Below are positions 1 through 8,794 of a stretch of 64,000 nucleotides of DNA, piece after piece; position 1 is the first letter of the stretch, and the number at the start of each line of letters is the position of its first letter. Position numbers and translations under genes: made by a program. The notes under the pieces are model-generated. The model made no database searches. It saw nothing but the letters and a program-made list of their open reading frames with translations, and was not told the origin of the DNA. This DNA comes from Streptomyces sp. ADI96-02 (GTDB lineage Bacteria; Actinomycetota; Actinomycetes; Streptomycetales; Streptomycetaceae), in NCBI RefSeq assembly GCF_003846185.1, contig NZ_ML123034.1, positions 5,279,555 to 5,343,554 of the forward strand, given 5' to 3'.

Positions 1-975
1 GTCTTCCAGGCCATGTTCTGGGACCGCGAGGGCCGCAAGCTCGACCGGCCGCGCGGCGAGACGGCTGAACTGGAGTTCGCCAGCCGCGGGTTCGCGCGGA
101 TGGCGGCCGACAGCTTCGGCGCCCTGGTGGAGCTGACCGACCACTGGAAGCCCGATCTCGTCGTCGGCGGCACCCGCAACTACGGCGCGGCGCTCATCGC
201 CCACCACCTGGGCGTCCCGTACGCCGTCCAGGCCTGGGACGGCCTCGAACGCGAGCCCAGCGACCGGGAGTTCGCCAGCGACGAGTTGCGGCCCGAACTG
301 GACGCCCTCGGGCTGGACCGGGTCCCCGTCGAGGACCTGTACATCCACATCACCCCGCCCAGCGTGCGTCCGGCCGACGCCGAGCCCGCCGAGCACATGC
401 GGTGGAGCCCCGGTGGCACCCAGACACCGCTGGAGCCGTGGATGTTCCGGAGGGACGGCCGTCCGCGGGTGCTCGTCACCTCCGGGTCGCGCGCCGCGAT
501 GATCGACACGCTGGGCGTGGCCTTCTTCCGGCCGCTGCTGGACAGCCCCACCCTGCGTGAGACGGACCTGCTCGTCGCCACCAAGGACGAGGTGGCGGAG
601 CAGTTGCGCGCGGAATGGCCCGACGTCAGGGCCGGCTTCCTGCCGTTGGACGCCGTGATGCCCGCCTGCGATCTGCTGATCCACCACGGCGGCGGGCAGA
701 CCTGCATGACGGCGGTCAACGCCGGGGTGCCGCAGCTGGTCTTCGCCGACATGCTGGCGTCGGCCATCCCGATGAAGCGCATCGACGCCTACGGGGCCTC
801 CATCACGCTCAATCTGAACGAGCCGCCGGAGCGCGTCGAGAAGGCGCTGGGGGAGTTGCTGAACACTCCTTCCTACCGGGAGCGTGCCGCCGACCTGGCG
901 CGTGAGAACGCGGCACAGAAACGCCCCTCCGAGATCGTCGCGATCCTGGAGGGGCTGGTGGAGAAGGCCCGCTGA
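1..975 (+). CDS. Glycosyltransferase, 5'-truncated by the window edge
   Basis: The reading frame is open from base 1, so the start lies upstream; 324 codons remain of a protein that is normally about 400 residues. The fold is the GT-B, family-1 type used for deoxysugar transfer to polyketides (EryCIII/DesVII/UGT-like). The visible part holds the end of the acceptor domain and the whole nucleotide-sugar domain, with the donor-binding motif HHGGGQT near nt 682-702, a variant of the usual HHGG-x-G-T. It probably attaches the sugar made by the enzymes at 2807-8787 and 25120-26604 to the polyketide. It ends in a strong hairpin shared with the convergent gene. The choice of sugar and acceptor cannot be read from the sequence. 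Confidence 0.88.
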   Translation, partial: VFQAMFWDREGRKLDRPRGETAELEFASRGFARMAADSFGALVELTDHWKPDLVVGGTRNYGAALIAHHLGVPYAVQAWDGLEREPSDREFASDELRPELDALGLDRVPVEDLYIHITPPSVRPADAEPAEHMRWSPGGTQTPLEPWMFRRDGRPRVLVTSGSRAAMIDTLGVAFFRPLLDSPTLRETDLLVATKDEVAEQLRAEWPDVRAGFLPLDAVMPACDLLIHHGGGQTCMTAVNAGVPQLVFADMLASAIPMKRIDAYGASITLNLNEPPERVEKALGELLNTPSYRERAADLARENAAQKRPSEIVAILEGLVEKAR

Positions 976-987
976 CGGCCGGACACC

Positions 988-1036
988 GCGGGACCGGACG
1001 CCGGACGCCTGGGGGGTCGCCGGCGTCCGGTCCCGC
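988..1036. terminator. Bidirectional hairpin terminator
   Basis: A perfect 17-bp inverted repeat (arms 988-1004 and 1020-1036, loop 15 nt) lies between the convergent glycosyltransferase and NmrA-like genes. There is no U-tract, which is usual in Streptomyces. Confidence 0.8.
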
Positions 1037-1043
1037 GTCCCGG

Positions 1044-1913
1044 TCAGCGGAAGTCGGCTGCGTGGTCCCGGGCCCACTGGGCGAAGTCCAGCGGCGCGCG
1101 GCCGGTCGCCTGCTCGACGCCGGGCCACGGCTTCAGCAGCTCCGACCAGTCCTCCTCGGAGTAGCCGTCCTCGCCGCTCGCCTCGGCCCCGTCGTAGTCG
1201 GCGAACCCGAGGAAGAGGTCGGCGTGGTCGGCGGCGAAACCACCCTGGGCCTTCATCAGTTCACGGGCCTTCTCACGGGTGACCTCCTCGAACCGCACCT
1301 CCTCGCCGAGAGCCGCGCCGATCGCCGCCACCTGCTCCCGCACCGTCTGCGCCGCAGGTCCGGTCAGCGTGTAGGACTGGCCGACGTGCCGGTCCTCCAG
1401 CAGCCCGGCCACGATCACCGCGGCCACGTCGTCCTCGTGCACCGGCACGCCCAGCTCGTCCGGGAAGGGGTAGCGCACGACGCGCTCGGCCCGCACGGAC
1501 GGCGCCCACAGATGCAGTTTGTTGGTCATGAATTCGCCCGGCCGCACATGGGTCCACTCCATGCCGGACTCCTCGACGACCTGCTCGACCGGGTTCACGC
1601 TGTGTCCGGTCGTCACCGCCGCCGCGGACAGCACCGTCGCCCGGCCCACGCCTGCGGCCCGCGCCAGGGCGACCGTCTCGGCCGCCGTGTCCTCGACCGG
1701 GAACAGATGCATCCGGTCGACGCCGTCGAACACGCCCCGCAGTGAGGACGGCTTCTCCAGGTCGCCCTGGACCACCTCCACCCCGGCCGGCAGACCGGCC
1801 CGGGAGGGGTCGCGCGTCAGTGCCCGCACCTGGATGCCGTCACCCGCTTCGAGCAGCCGCTGAACCACCCGCCTGCCGACCCCGCCGGTGGCACCGGTCA
1901 CCAGAATCCTCAT
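1044..1913 (-). CDS. NmrA-like NAD(P)-binding oxidoreductase
   Basis: This 289-residue protein has an atypical short-chain-dehydrogenase Rossmann fold. The N-terminal nucleotide motif is GATGGVGRR, and the NmrA/HSCARG features GDLEKPSSL and HVRPGEFMTN follow. The usual SDR Tyr-x-x-x-Lys is not evident, so it may be a quinone or enoyl reductase or a regulatory redox sensor. The start at 1913 is chosen because GAGGAAG lies just upstream; an upstream in-frame start at 1934 would give 7 more residues. It is the last gene on the minus-strand arm after the SDR and C-methyltransferase, but a terminator palindrome (1998-2027) separates it from them. A role in polyketide tailoring or in sugar 4-ketoreduction is possible but unproven. 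Confidence 0.75.
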   Translation of the reverse strand: MRILVTGATGGVGRRVVQRLLEAGDGIQVRALTRDPSRAGLPAGVEVVQGDLEKPSSLRGVFDGVDRMHLFPVEDTAAETVALARAAGVGRATVLSAAAVTTGHSVNPVEQVVEESGMEWTHVRPGEFMTNKLHLWAPSVRAERVVRYPFPDELGVPVHEDDVAAVIVAGLLEDRHVGQSYTLTGPAAQTVREQVAAIGAALGEEVRFEEVTREKARELMKAQGGFAADHADLFLGFADYDGAEASGEDGYSEEDWSELLKPWPGVEQATGRAPLDFAQWARDHAADFR

Positions 1914-1997
1914 AACGTCTTCCTCTTTCCGCATTGCTCTCGCTGTGTTCGTACTCTGTCCTTCCGCTGACGCGGAAAGGCCGCTGTCGCGGCAAGG

Positions 1998-2027
1998 CCG
2001 CGCCGTGTCCCCGGGGACACGGCGCGG
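1998..2027 (-). terminator. Palindromic terminator after the SDR gene
   Basis: A 30-bp perfect palindrome (arms 1998-2012 and 2013-2027) lies just downstream of the SDR stop at 2049. Two smaller hairpins follow at 1981-1992 and about 1962-1977. The NmrA-like gene therefore probably has its own promoter or depends on read-through. Confidence 0.7.
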
Positions 2028-2048
2028 ACAGTCGTGCGGGGCCGGGAC

Positions 2049-2810
2049 TCACGTCGTGGAGATGTCGAGCCCCCCGTCCACGGTGATGATCTGCCCCGTC
2101 ACCAAAGCGTGTTCCTCCGAGGCCAGCGTGGTGATCCAGGCCGCGATCTCCTCCGGTTCGGCGACCCGGCCGAGCGGCACGGTGCCGGCGACCCCGGCGA
2201 ACAGGCCCTCCGCCTCCGCCGGGCTGAGCCCGTTCGCCTCGTACGCCTCGGTGCGCACGAAGCCGGGCGCCACCGCGTTGACCCGGACCCCCCGCTCGCT
2301 CAGCTCTGCCGCCCAGCTCCGGGTGAAGCTGTGCACGGCCGCCTTGGACGCCGAGTACAGCGAGCTGCCCGGGCCGGGGTTGTGGCCGCCCCGGCTGGAG
2401 ACCAGGACGATGCTGCCGCCCGGCGAGCGGAGCAAGGGAAGCAGCCGCGCGGTGAGCAGCAGCGGGCCGACGACGTTCGTCTCCAGCACCTCCGACGCGG
2501 TGCGTGTGTCCAGTGCCCCCAGGGGGGTGAAGCGGAAGATCCCGGCGTTGTGGACGAGCACGTCCAGAGTTCCGCCCCGGGCCCGCACCGCGGCGGCTGC
2601 CGCCTCGGCGCCCTCCTCCGTCGTGACGTCGGCGGGCACCGGGACGATGGCCGGATGCCCGGCCGCGGTCTCGTCGAGGCGGTCCTTGCGTCGGCCGGTG
2701 ACCAGGACGGCGGCCGCGCCCCGCTGGGCGAAGCCGAGTGCGGCGGCGCGTCCGATGCCGGTGCCGCCGCCGGTGACGAGGACCGTACGGCCCGTGAAGG
2801 GGAGAGTCAT
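2049..2810 (-). CDS. SDR family oxidoreductase
   Basis: This classical 253-residue short-chain dehydrogenase/reductase has the cofactor motif TGGGTGIGR near residues 13-21, the structural NAG of VLVHNAGIF, the catalytic Ser of VLVSSRGG, the Tyr and Lys of YSASK, and the C-terminal TVDGG typical of the FabG-like group. Its start codon overlaps the stop of the C-methyltransferase gene by 4 bases (ATGA), so the two are translationally coupled. It could reduce a keto group on the polyketide or the 4-keto group of the nucleotide sugar. No other clear sugar 4-ketoreductase is visible in the window, which makes the sugar role attractive but only inferred. Confidence 0.85.
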   Translation of the reverse strand: MTLPFTGRTVLVTGGGTGIGRAAALGFAQRGAAAVLVTGRRKDRLDETAAGHPAIVPVPADVTTEEGAEAAAAAVRARGGTLDVLVHNAGIFRFTPLGALDTRTASEVLETNVVGPLLLTARLLPLLRSPGGSIVLVSSRGGHNPGPGSSLYSASKAAVHSFTRSWAAELSERGVRVNAVAPGFVRTEAYEANGLSPAEAEGLFAGVAGTVPLGRVAEPEEIAAWITTLASEEHALVTGQIITVDGGLDISTT

Positions 2811-4060
2811 ACGACACGCACCTCGGGAACGTAGAGAATCCACCGGCCGCCCTCGCGCGCGAAGTCCTCCTCCTTGCGCATGATCTCCTCCGCGTGGTTC
2901 CAGGCGAACAGCAGCGCGTAGTCGGGTCTGGCCTTGGCGAAGACCTCGGGCGGGACGACGGGCAGATGCATGCCCGGCGACAGCCGGTCCTGCTTGGCCG
3001 GCGTCGAGTCGCTGACGAAGGACACCGACTCGGTCCCGATCCCGCAGTAGTTGGTGACGGTGGCGCTCTTCGCCGTGGCTCCGTACGCGGCGACCGTGCG
3101 GCCCTCCGCACGCAGCCGCCGCAGCAGAGCGACCAGCTCGTCGCGGTGGCGCGCCACCCGCTCGGCGAACGCGTCGAGCGTCCGCGGGTCCGCGAGGCCG
3201 CGCGCCTCCTCCTCGGCGAGCAGCTCGGCCACGGCCGGTGAGGGCTGCCGGGAGCCGGCCCGGGCGAGCGTGTAGCGCACCTCGCCGCCGTGTACCGGGA
3301 GCCGCTCCACGCCGACCAGTTCCAGACCTGCCCGCCGGGCCATCGCCCGGACCGAACGGGCGGTGAAGAAGAAGAAGTGCTCGTCGTAGATCTGGTCGAA
3401 CGAGGTTCGTTCCACGATGTCGCCGAGGTACGGGTCCTCGAACACGAACACCCCGTCCGCGGCGAGCAGCGCGTCCACACCGCGCAGCACGGAATCCATG
3501 TACGGGATGTGGCAGAGGGTGTTGGCCGCGTAGATCACATCGGCGGCGCCTTCCCGGCGCCGGAGGTCGGCGGCGCTGCTCTCCTCGAAGAAGGCCTCCC
3601 GCACCCGCACGCCGCTCTCCGCCGCCAGCCGGCCGACGCTGCCCGAGGGCTCGAAGCCCAGGTGCCGCACCCCGGCCTCGTGCACCGTCTTCAGCATGAC
3701 ACCGTCGTTGCAGCCGAGCTCGACGACGAACGGGTCCTCGGTTCCGGCGAGTTCGGTGTCCAGGAACCGGCGGGCGGTCGCGGCGAAGTGCTCCCGCATC
3801 ACGGACGAGCCGGACGAGTGGTACGGGTACTCCGCGTGGAACATGCGCTCGCGGGGTACCTCCTCCATCAGCTGCACCATGGTGCAGCCCGTGCAACGGC
3901 CCACCGCGAGACGGTAGAAGAACTCGTGGCCGATGTCCTTCGGAGTGAGGAACGCGTCGGACAGGGGCTGTGCGCCGAGGTCGAGGAACTCCACGACATC
4001 GGCGTCGCAGACGCGGCAACGGCCGGGCCTGGGACCGCTCATGGACACCGGTTGGCTCAT
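2807..4060 (-). CDS. NDP-hexose 3-C-methyltransferase
   Basis: This 417-residue, SAM-dependent enzyme belongs to the TylCIII/EryBIII/EvaC family, which methylates C-3 of a dTDP-4-keto-deoxysugar. It shows the complete three-part architecture. An N-terminal zinc-binding domain has Cys15, Cys18, Cys56 and Cys59. The central Rossmann methyltransferase domain has the SAM loop VVELGCNDG near residue 115. A C-terminal domain contains AAYGATAKS and ends with the helical cap. A strong GAAGGAG precedes the ATG at 4060. It leads the minus-strand operon with the SDR gene and is divergent from the caiB operon; the intergenic region carries SARP-type sites for both directions. With the aminotransferase at 5559 it points to a 3-amino-3-C-methyl (vancosamine-like) sugar. 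Confidence 0.9.
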   Translation of the reverse strand: MSQPVSMSGPRPGRCRVCDADVVEFLDLGAQPLSDAFLTPKDIGHEFFYRLAVGRCTGCTMVQLMEEVPRERMFHAEYPYHSSGSSVMREHFAATARRFLDTELAGTEDPFVVELGCNDGVMLKTVHEAGVRHLGFEPSGSVGRLAAESGVRVREAFFEESSAADLRRREGAADVIYAANTLCHIPYMDSVLRGVDALLAADGVFVFEDPYLGDIVERTSFDQIYDEHFFFFTARSVRAMARRAGLELVGVERLPVHGGEVRYTLARAGSRQPSPAVAELLAEEEARGLADPRTLDAFAERVARHRDELVALLRRLRAEGRTVAAYGATAKSATVTNYCGIGTESVSFVSDSTPAKQDRLSPGMHLPVVPPEVFAKARPDYALLFAWNHAEEIMRKEEDFAREGGRWILYVPEVRVV

Positions 4061-4111
4061 GGACGCTCTCCTTCGCGCTGTCGGACATCTTGGCGCGGGC
4101 AGCGTGCTCCC

Positions 4112-4143
4112 ACGATGTCAGGTGCGGCTCGACTCCCGCTTGA
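4112..4143 (-). promoter_or_regulatory. SARP-type promoter for the C-methyltransferase operon
   Basis: Read on the minus strand, heptamers TCAAGCG (4143-4137) and TCGAGCC (4132-4126) are separated by 4 nt. Eight nt later comes CATCGT (4117-4112), a -10-like hexamer. This spacing is the known SARP pattern. The expected transcript start is about 45 nt before the ATG at 4060. Confidence 0.55.
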
Positions 4144-4223
4144 GCCCGCGGGTTGTGTTCCCCATGCCTCGCGCGCCCGCGGCCGGGCCCGGCACCCGAT
4201 CCGTGTACGGCCCCCTGTGCGAC

Positions 4224-4255
4224 GCGAGGCCGCGTCGAGCGGCGGAGCCTAGCTT
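4224..4255 (+). promoter_or_regulatory. SARP-type promoter for the caiB-sugar-starter operon
   Basis: Heptamers GCGAGGC (4224-4230) and TCGAGCG (4235-4241) are 4 nt apart. Eight nt later is a good -10, TAGCTT (4250-4255). The predicted transcript start falls on or next to the ATG at 4262, so the mRNA may be leaderless. Confidence 0.65.
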
Positions 4256-4261
4256 CCGCGC

Positions 4262-5551
4262 ATGCTGAAGAGCGATCACGACGAATCCGGCGTGCACGGC
4301 GGCCCCCTGCACGGCCTCACCGTCCTGGAACTCGGTGGAATAGGACCCGCGCCGTTCGCCTGTATGAACCTCGCCGACCTCGGGGCCGAGGTGCTCCGGG
4401 TGGACCGACCCGGCGTGCCCCGCCCGTTCGCCGACTGGCATCGCGTCCTGCACCGGGGCCGGCGCTCCGTCGCCCTCGACCTCAAACACCCTGCGGCCGT
4501 CCCGGTGGCGCTGCGCCTCGTCGAGCACTGCGACGTACTGGTCGAAGGCCACCGGCCCGGCGTCGCGGAACGGCTCGGCCTCGGCCCCGACGTGTGCCGC
4601 GCCCGCAACCCGCGGCTGGTGTACGCGCGGATGACCGGCTGGGGCGGCGACGGACCACTGGCCACCACGGCCGGCCATGACATCAACTACCTGGCCCTCA
4701 GCGGCGCCCTGGACCTCCTGGGGCCGCCCGGCGGCCCGCCGACGCCCCCGGCGAACCTGCTGGGGGACTTCGCCGGCGGCGGCCTCGGCCTGGTCTGCGG
4801 CATTCTCGCCGCCCTCCACGAGCGCGGGCGCTCCGGCACCGGACAGGTCGTCGAGGCGGCCATCGTCGACGGCACGGCGTCCCTGCTCGGGATGGTCCTC
4901 GCCATGCGGGAGTGCGGTGCCTGGCCCGGCGGCCGGGGCGAGAACCTGCTCGACGGCGGGGCGCCCTTCTACACGGTCTACCCGTGCTCCGACGGCGGGC
5001 ACATCGCGGTGGGCGCCCTGGAGGACCCCTTCTACGCGGCGCTGCTGCACGGTCTCGGCCTGCATCCGGCGGCGCTCCCCGACCGCTGGGACCGCGCGCA
5101 CTGGCCGCGGCTGCGGGAGGCCATCGGCGCGTGCTTCGCACGCCGCCCCCGAGACCGGTGGGCGGAGGTCTTCGCCGGCACCGACGCCTGCGTCACCCCG
5201 GTGCTCTCCCTCTCCGAGGTTCCGCACCACCCCCAGCACCGGGCCCGGGGCACGTTCGTGGCGGACGGGACGGGCACGGCCCCCGCGCCCACCCCGCGCT
5301 TCGCCCGCACCCCGGGCCGGCTGCCGCACCCGGCACCGGCCCCCGGAGCCGACACCAGGGAGGTGCTGGCCCGCGCGGGCCTGGACGAGGTGGAGATCGC
5401 CGCACTCCTGGACGTCGGTGCCGCCGGGCTTGACGGCCCCGAGGCTGCCCCGCCGGTGCCCAGCGGTCCTCAAGCAGCCCGCGACCGGAGCGCCGCACGC
5501 TGCGCCGAGCAGCCGGGCCCGCCGGGAACCCGTGACGCCCTTGGAGGGTGA
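4262..5551 (+). CDS. CaiB/BaiF family protein, alpha-methylacyl-CoA racemase-like
   Basis: This 429-residue family III CoA-transferase fold protein resembles the alpha-methylacyl-CoA racemase branch more than formyl-CoA transferases. The N-terminal CoA-binding half includes VLELGGIGPAPFA and AEVLRVDRPG. GHDINYLALSGAL and LLGDFAGGG follow, which in racemases carry the catalytic His and Asp. The C-terminal part is Pro/Ala-rich and loosely conserved. Racemases of this family invert the alpha-methyl centre of 2-methylacyl-CoAs through an enolate. In this cluster, with citramalate synthase and KSIII in the same operon, it may set the configuration of a branched starter such as 2-methylbutyryl-CoA. 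There is no clear ribosome binding site, which fits the leaderless promoter at 4224-4255. A CoA-transferase activity cannot be excluded. Confidence 0.82.
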   Translation: MLKSDHDESGVHGGPLHGLTVLELGGIGPAPFACMNLADLGAEVLRVDRPGVPRPFADWHRVLHRGRRSVALDLKHPAAVPVALRLVEHCDVLVEGHRPGVAERLGLGPDVCRARNPRLVYARMTGWGGDGPLATTAGHDINYLALSGALDLLGPPGGPPTPPANLLGDFAGGGLGLVCGILAALHERGRSGTGQVVEAAIVDGTASLLGMVLAMRECGAWPGGRGENLLDGGAPFYTVYPCSDGGHIAVGALEDPFYAALLHGLGLHPAALPDRWDRAHWPRLREAIGACFARRPRDRWAEVFAGTDACVTPVLSLSEVPHHPQHRARGTFVADGTGTAPAPTPRFARTPGRLPHPAPAPGADTREVLARAGLDEVEIAALLDVGAAGLDGPEAAPPVPSGPQAARDRSAARCAEQPGPPGTRDALGG

Positions 5552-5558
5552 CGCTCTC

Positions 5559-6695
5559 ATGACCATGCACGTGTGGGACTACCTGCCCGAGTACGAACAC
5601 GAGCGCAAGGACATCATTGACGCGGTGGAGACGGTCTTCGGCTCGGGTCGGCTCGTCCTCGGGCCCTCCGTCCAGGGCTTCGAGGCGGAGTTCGCCGCCT
5701 ACCACGGACTCGCGCACTGCGTCGGCGTGGACAACGGCACCAACGCGGTGAAGCTCGCGCTCCAGGCCGCGGGTGTCGGTCCCGGCGACGAGGTGATCAC
5801 CGTGTCCAACACGGCGGCGCCCACGGTCGTCGCCATCGACGGAACCGGCGCGACCCCCGTCTTCGTGGACGTCCGCGAGAGCGACTACCTCATGGACACC
5901 GCGCAGGTCGCGGCGGCCGTCACACCGCGGACCAGAGCGCTGCTGCCGGTCCACTTGTACGGGCAGTGCGTGGACATGGCCCCGTTGCGGGAGATCGCCG
6001 ACGCGCACGACCTGGTCGTCGTCGAGGACTGCGCCCAGGCCCATGGCGCCCGCCACCACGGGCAGCCCGCCGGGAGCTTCGGGACCGCCGCGGCCTTCTC
6101 CTTCTACCCGACCAAGGTGCTGGGGGCCTACGGCGACGGCGGGGCCGTGCTCACCGGCGACGCGGCCGTGGACAAGGCGCTGCGCCGGTTGCGGTACTAC
6201 GGCATGGAGGAGACGTACTACGTCGTCGACCGGCCCGCCCACAACAGTCGGCTCGACGAGGTGCAGGCGGAGATCCTGCGTCGCAAGCTGCGTCGGCTCG
6301 ACGACTACGTGGACCGCCGCCGCGCCGTCGCCGCCCGCTACGCGCGGGGCCTGGGCGACCTGGCACGCGAGGGGGGCCTGGTGCTGCCGGTCACCGCGCC
6401 CGGCAACGAGCACGTCCACTACGTGTACGTCGTCCGGCACCCGCGCCGCGACGAGATCATCGCCGCCCTCAAGGAGCGGCAGATCGTGCTCAACATCAGC
6501 TATCCGTGGCCCGTCCACACCATGAGCGGCTTCCGGCACCTGGGCTACGCACCGGGGTCGCTGCCCGTCACCGAGCGGCTCGCCACGCAGATCTTCTCCC
6601 TGCCGATGTACCCCTCGCTGGCGCCCGAGGCCCAGGACCGGGTGATCGGCGCGCTGCGCGAGGTGCTGGCCCGGTTCGAGGAGGGAAGCCGGTGA
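5559..6695 (+). CDS. DegT/DnrJ/EryC1/StrS sugar aminotransferase
   Basis: This 378-residue PLP enzyme of fold type I transfers an amino group to a keto-sugar nucleotide. VDNGTNAVKLAL near residue 58, VHLYGQ, the PLP-ring Asp in VVEDCAQAHGA, and the Schiff-base Lys186 in FYPTKVLGAYGDGG are all present. GGAGGG precedes the ATG at 5559, 7 nt after the caiB stop. Together with the 2,3-dehydratase and 3-C-methyltransferase it is best explained as the C-3 aminotransferase of a vancosamine-type pathway (EvaB role); C-4 transfer is an alternative that sequence alone does not rule out. Its stop overlaps the next gene by GTGA. Confidence 0.9.
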   Translation: MTMHVWDYLPEYEHERKDIIDAVETVFGSGRLVLGPSVQGFEAEFAAYHGLAHCVGVDNGTNAVKLALQAAGVGPGDEVITVSNTAAPTVVAIDGTGATPVFVDVRESDYLMDTAQVAAAVTPRTRALLPVHLYGQCVDMAPLREIADAHDLVVVEDCAQAHGARHHGQPAGSFGTAAAFSFYPTKVLGAYGDGGAVLTGDAAVDKALRRLRYYGMEETYYVVDRPAHNSRLDEVQAEILRRKLRRLDDYVDRRRAVAARYARGLGDLAREGGLVLPVTAPGNEHVHYVYVVRHPRRDEIIAALKERQIVLNISYPWPVHTMSGFRHLGYAPGSLPVTERLATQIFSLPMYPSLAPEAQDRVIGALREVLARFEEGSR

Positions 6696-7756
6696 AGGGC
6701 CTCGTAGCGGCGGGCGGCCTGGGCAGTCGGCTGCGCCCGCTCACCCACACCGTGCCCAAGCAACTCCTCCCGGTGGCGGGCGTGCCGGTCGTCGTGCACG
6801 CCCTCAACCGGCTGCGGGACATCGGCATCACCGAGATCGCCCTCGTCGTGGGGGAGTTCGGAGCGCAGACGGAACAGGCGCTCGGCGACGGCTCCGACCT
6901 CGGCCTGCGTCTCACCTACCTGCCCCAGGACCGGCCGCGCGGCATCGCCCACTGCGTGTCGCTGGCCCGGGACTTCCTCGGCGGCGACGATTTCGTCCTC
7001 TTTCTCGGCGACAACGTATTCCCCGGCGGCCTCGCCGACTACGCGACTGCGTTCCGCGCCAAGCGCCCGGCGGCCCAGATCGTGGTGCACAAGGTGTCCG
7101 ATCCGCGCGCGTTCGGCGTCGCCGAACTCGACCTCGACGGACGGGTGACCCGGATCGTGGAGAAGCCGGCCGAGCCGCGCAGCGACCTCGCCGTCATCGG
7201 CGCGTACTTCTGCACGCCCGCGCTGCACAGGGCGGTGGCCGCGATCAGCCCGAGCGCCCGCGGCGAACTGGAGATCACCGACGCCCTCCAGTGGCTCGTC
7301 TCCCGCGGTGACGAGGTGCGCGCCCAGGTGCACACGGGCTACTGGAAGGACACCGGTACCATCGAGGACCTCCTCGACTGCAACCGCGAGCTGCTCGACC
7401 ACCTGGAGCCCGAGGTGGCCGGCGAGGTCGACGCGGCGAGCGAGTTGACCGGACCGGTCCGCATCGCGCCGGGCGCCCGCGTCGTCCGCTCGCGCATCCA
7501 GGGTCCCGTGACCATCGGCGCGGGCACGACCGTCCTGGACAGCCGCATCGGTCCGCACACCGCCATCGGCCGGCAGTGCTCCGTCATCGCGTCCGGCGTC
7601 GGGTCCTCCATCCTGCTCGACGGCGCCCACGTCCACGGCGTCCCCGACGTCCGCGCCTCCGTCATCGGGCAGCACGCCCGGGTGGACCGGCGCAGCGAAC
7701 CGCCCGGCCAACGGCTGGTGCTCGGGGACCACGCCAGAGCGGAGATCGCGGGATGA
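6692..7756 (+). CDS. rmlA: Glucose-1-phosphate thymidylyltransferase, long form
   Basis: This 354-residue protein makes dTDP-glucose from dTTP and glucose-1-phosphate, the entry step to deoxysugars. The N-terminal nucleotidyltransferase domain starts at once with the signature AAGGLGSRLRPLT and continues with PKQLLPV, FLGDN and VEKPAEP. Residues from about 245 onward form a hexapeptide-repeat left-handed beta-helix tail, as in StrD-like antibiotic-cluster enzymes rather than the short housekeeping RmlA. It starts with GTG at 6692 inside the stop of the aminotransferase gene and overlaps rmlB by ATGA, so the three are translationally coupled. Confidence 0.93.
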   Translation: MKGLVAAGGLGSRLRPLTHTVPKQLLPVAGVPVVVHALNRLRDIGITEIALVVGEFGAQTEQALGDGSDLGLRLTYLPQDRPRGIAHCVSLARDFLGGDDFVLFLGDNVFPGGLADYATAFRAKRPAAQIVVHKVSDPRAFGVAELDLDGRVTRIVEKPAEPRSDLAVIGAYFCTPALHRAVAAISPSARGELEITDALQWLVSRGDEVRAQVHTGYWKDTGTIEDLLDCNRELLDHLEPEVAGEVDAASELTGPVRIAPGARVVRSRIQGPVTIGAGTTVLDSRIGPHTAIGRQCSVIASGVGSSILLDGAHVHGVPDVRASVIGQHARVDRRSEPPGQRLVLGDHARAEIAG

Positions 7757-8787
7757 GGCTGCTCGTCACCGGTGCGGCGGGCTTCATCGGCTCCCACTAC
7801 GTCCGCACCCTGCTCGACGGGAACCGCCCCGGCTTCACGGACACCCGCGTCACCGTTCTGGACGCCCTGACCTACGCGGGCGACCGCACCAACCTGCCCG
7901 AACGGCACCCGCGGCTGACGTTCGTACACGGCGACATCTGCGACCTGCCGCTGCTGCTGGACCTGCTGCCCGGCCATGACGCCGTGGTGCACTTCGCCGC
8001 CGAGTCGCACGTCGACCGCTCCCTGGTGGACGCCTCGGCGTTCATCCGCACCAACGTCACCGGCACCGAGGCCCTGCTGCACGCCTGCCTCCGCACCGGG
8101 GTGCAGCGCGTCGTGCACGTCTCCACCGACGAGGTGTACGGCTCCATCGAGCGCGGTTCCTGGACCGAGGAGTGGCCGCTCGTGCCCAACTCCCCGTACG
8201 CCGCGTCGAAGGCGGCGAGCGACCTGGTCGCCCTCTCCTACGTGCGCAGCCACGGACTCGACCTGTCCGTCACCCGCTGCTCCAACAACTACGGGCCCTA
8301 CCAGCACGTCGAGAAGCTCATCCCGGCCTTCACCACACGCCTGCTGGAGTGGCAGCCCGTACCGCTCTACGGCGACGGGTCGCACACCCGCGAGTGGGTG
8401 CACGTCAGTGATCACTGCGACGGGGTGCACCTGGTGCTCACCCGGGGCCGCGCGGGCGAGGTCTACAACATCGGCGGAGGGGACGAGCGCACCAACAGGG
8501 ACGTCGCCGGGGCACTGCTGGACCTGTGCGGCGCGCCGCCGACCCTCCTCGGTTACGTCGCGGACCGCAAGGGACACGACCAGCGCTACTCCCTCGACGA
8601 CACGAAGATCCGGGAGCAGCTCGGCTACGCCCCGCGCATCGCGTTCGAGGAGGGGTTGGCGCAGACGGTCGCCTGGTACCGCGAGCACCCCGAGCGGTGG
8701 CGGCACAGCCCGCACACGCGCCCGGTCGGTGCCGCGGTGTCCACTGCCGAGCAGGGCCGAGCATTCGACAACACGGGGACGAGGTAG
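7753..8787 (+). CDS. rmlB: dTDP-glucose 4,6-dehydratase
   Basis: This 344-residue extended SDR converts dTDP-glucose to dTDP-4-keto-6-deoxyglucose with bound NAD. The cofactor motif is GAAGFIGSHYVR at residue 7. The catalytic set of the family is visible: STDEVYGS (Thr, Asp and Glu), and the Tyr and Lys of YAASKAA, followed by RCSNNYGPYQ. It overlaps rmlA by 4 bases. It supplies the common intermediate used by the 2,3-dehydratase at 25120. Confidence 0.94.
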   Translation: MRLLVTGAAGFIGSHYVRTLLDGNRPGFTDTRVTVLDALTYAGDRTNLPERHPRLTFVHGDICDLPLLLDLLPGHDAVVHFAAESHVDRSLVDASAFIRTNVTGTEALLHACLRTGVQRVVHVSTDEVYGSIERGSWTEEWPLVPNSPYAASKAASDLVALSYVRSHGLDLSVTRCSNNYGPYQHVEKLIPAFTTRLLEWQPVPLYGDGSHTREWVHVSDHCDGVHLVLTRGRAGEVYNIGGGDERTNRDVAGALLDLCGAPPTLLGYVADRKGHDQRYSLDDTKIREQLGYAPRIAFEEGLAQTVAWYREHPERWRHSPHTRPVGAAVSTAEQGRAFDNTGTR

Positions 8788-8794
8788 TGGGACG

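Noticed and set aside
2049..4088. Single 679-residue fusion of a methyltransferase-shadow region and the SDR
   Set aside because: The upstream part is an out-of-frame reading of the C-methyltransferase gene; the SDR starts at 2810 with an ATGA overlap.
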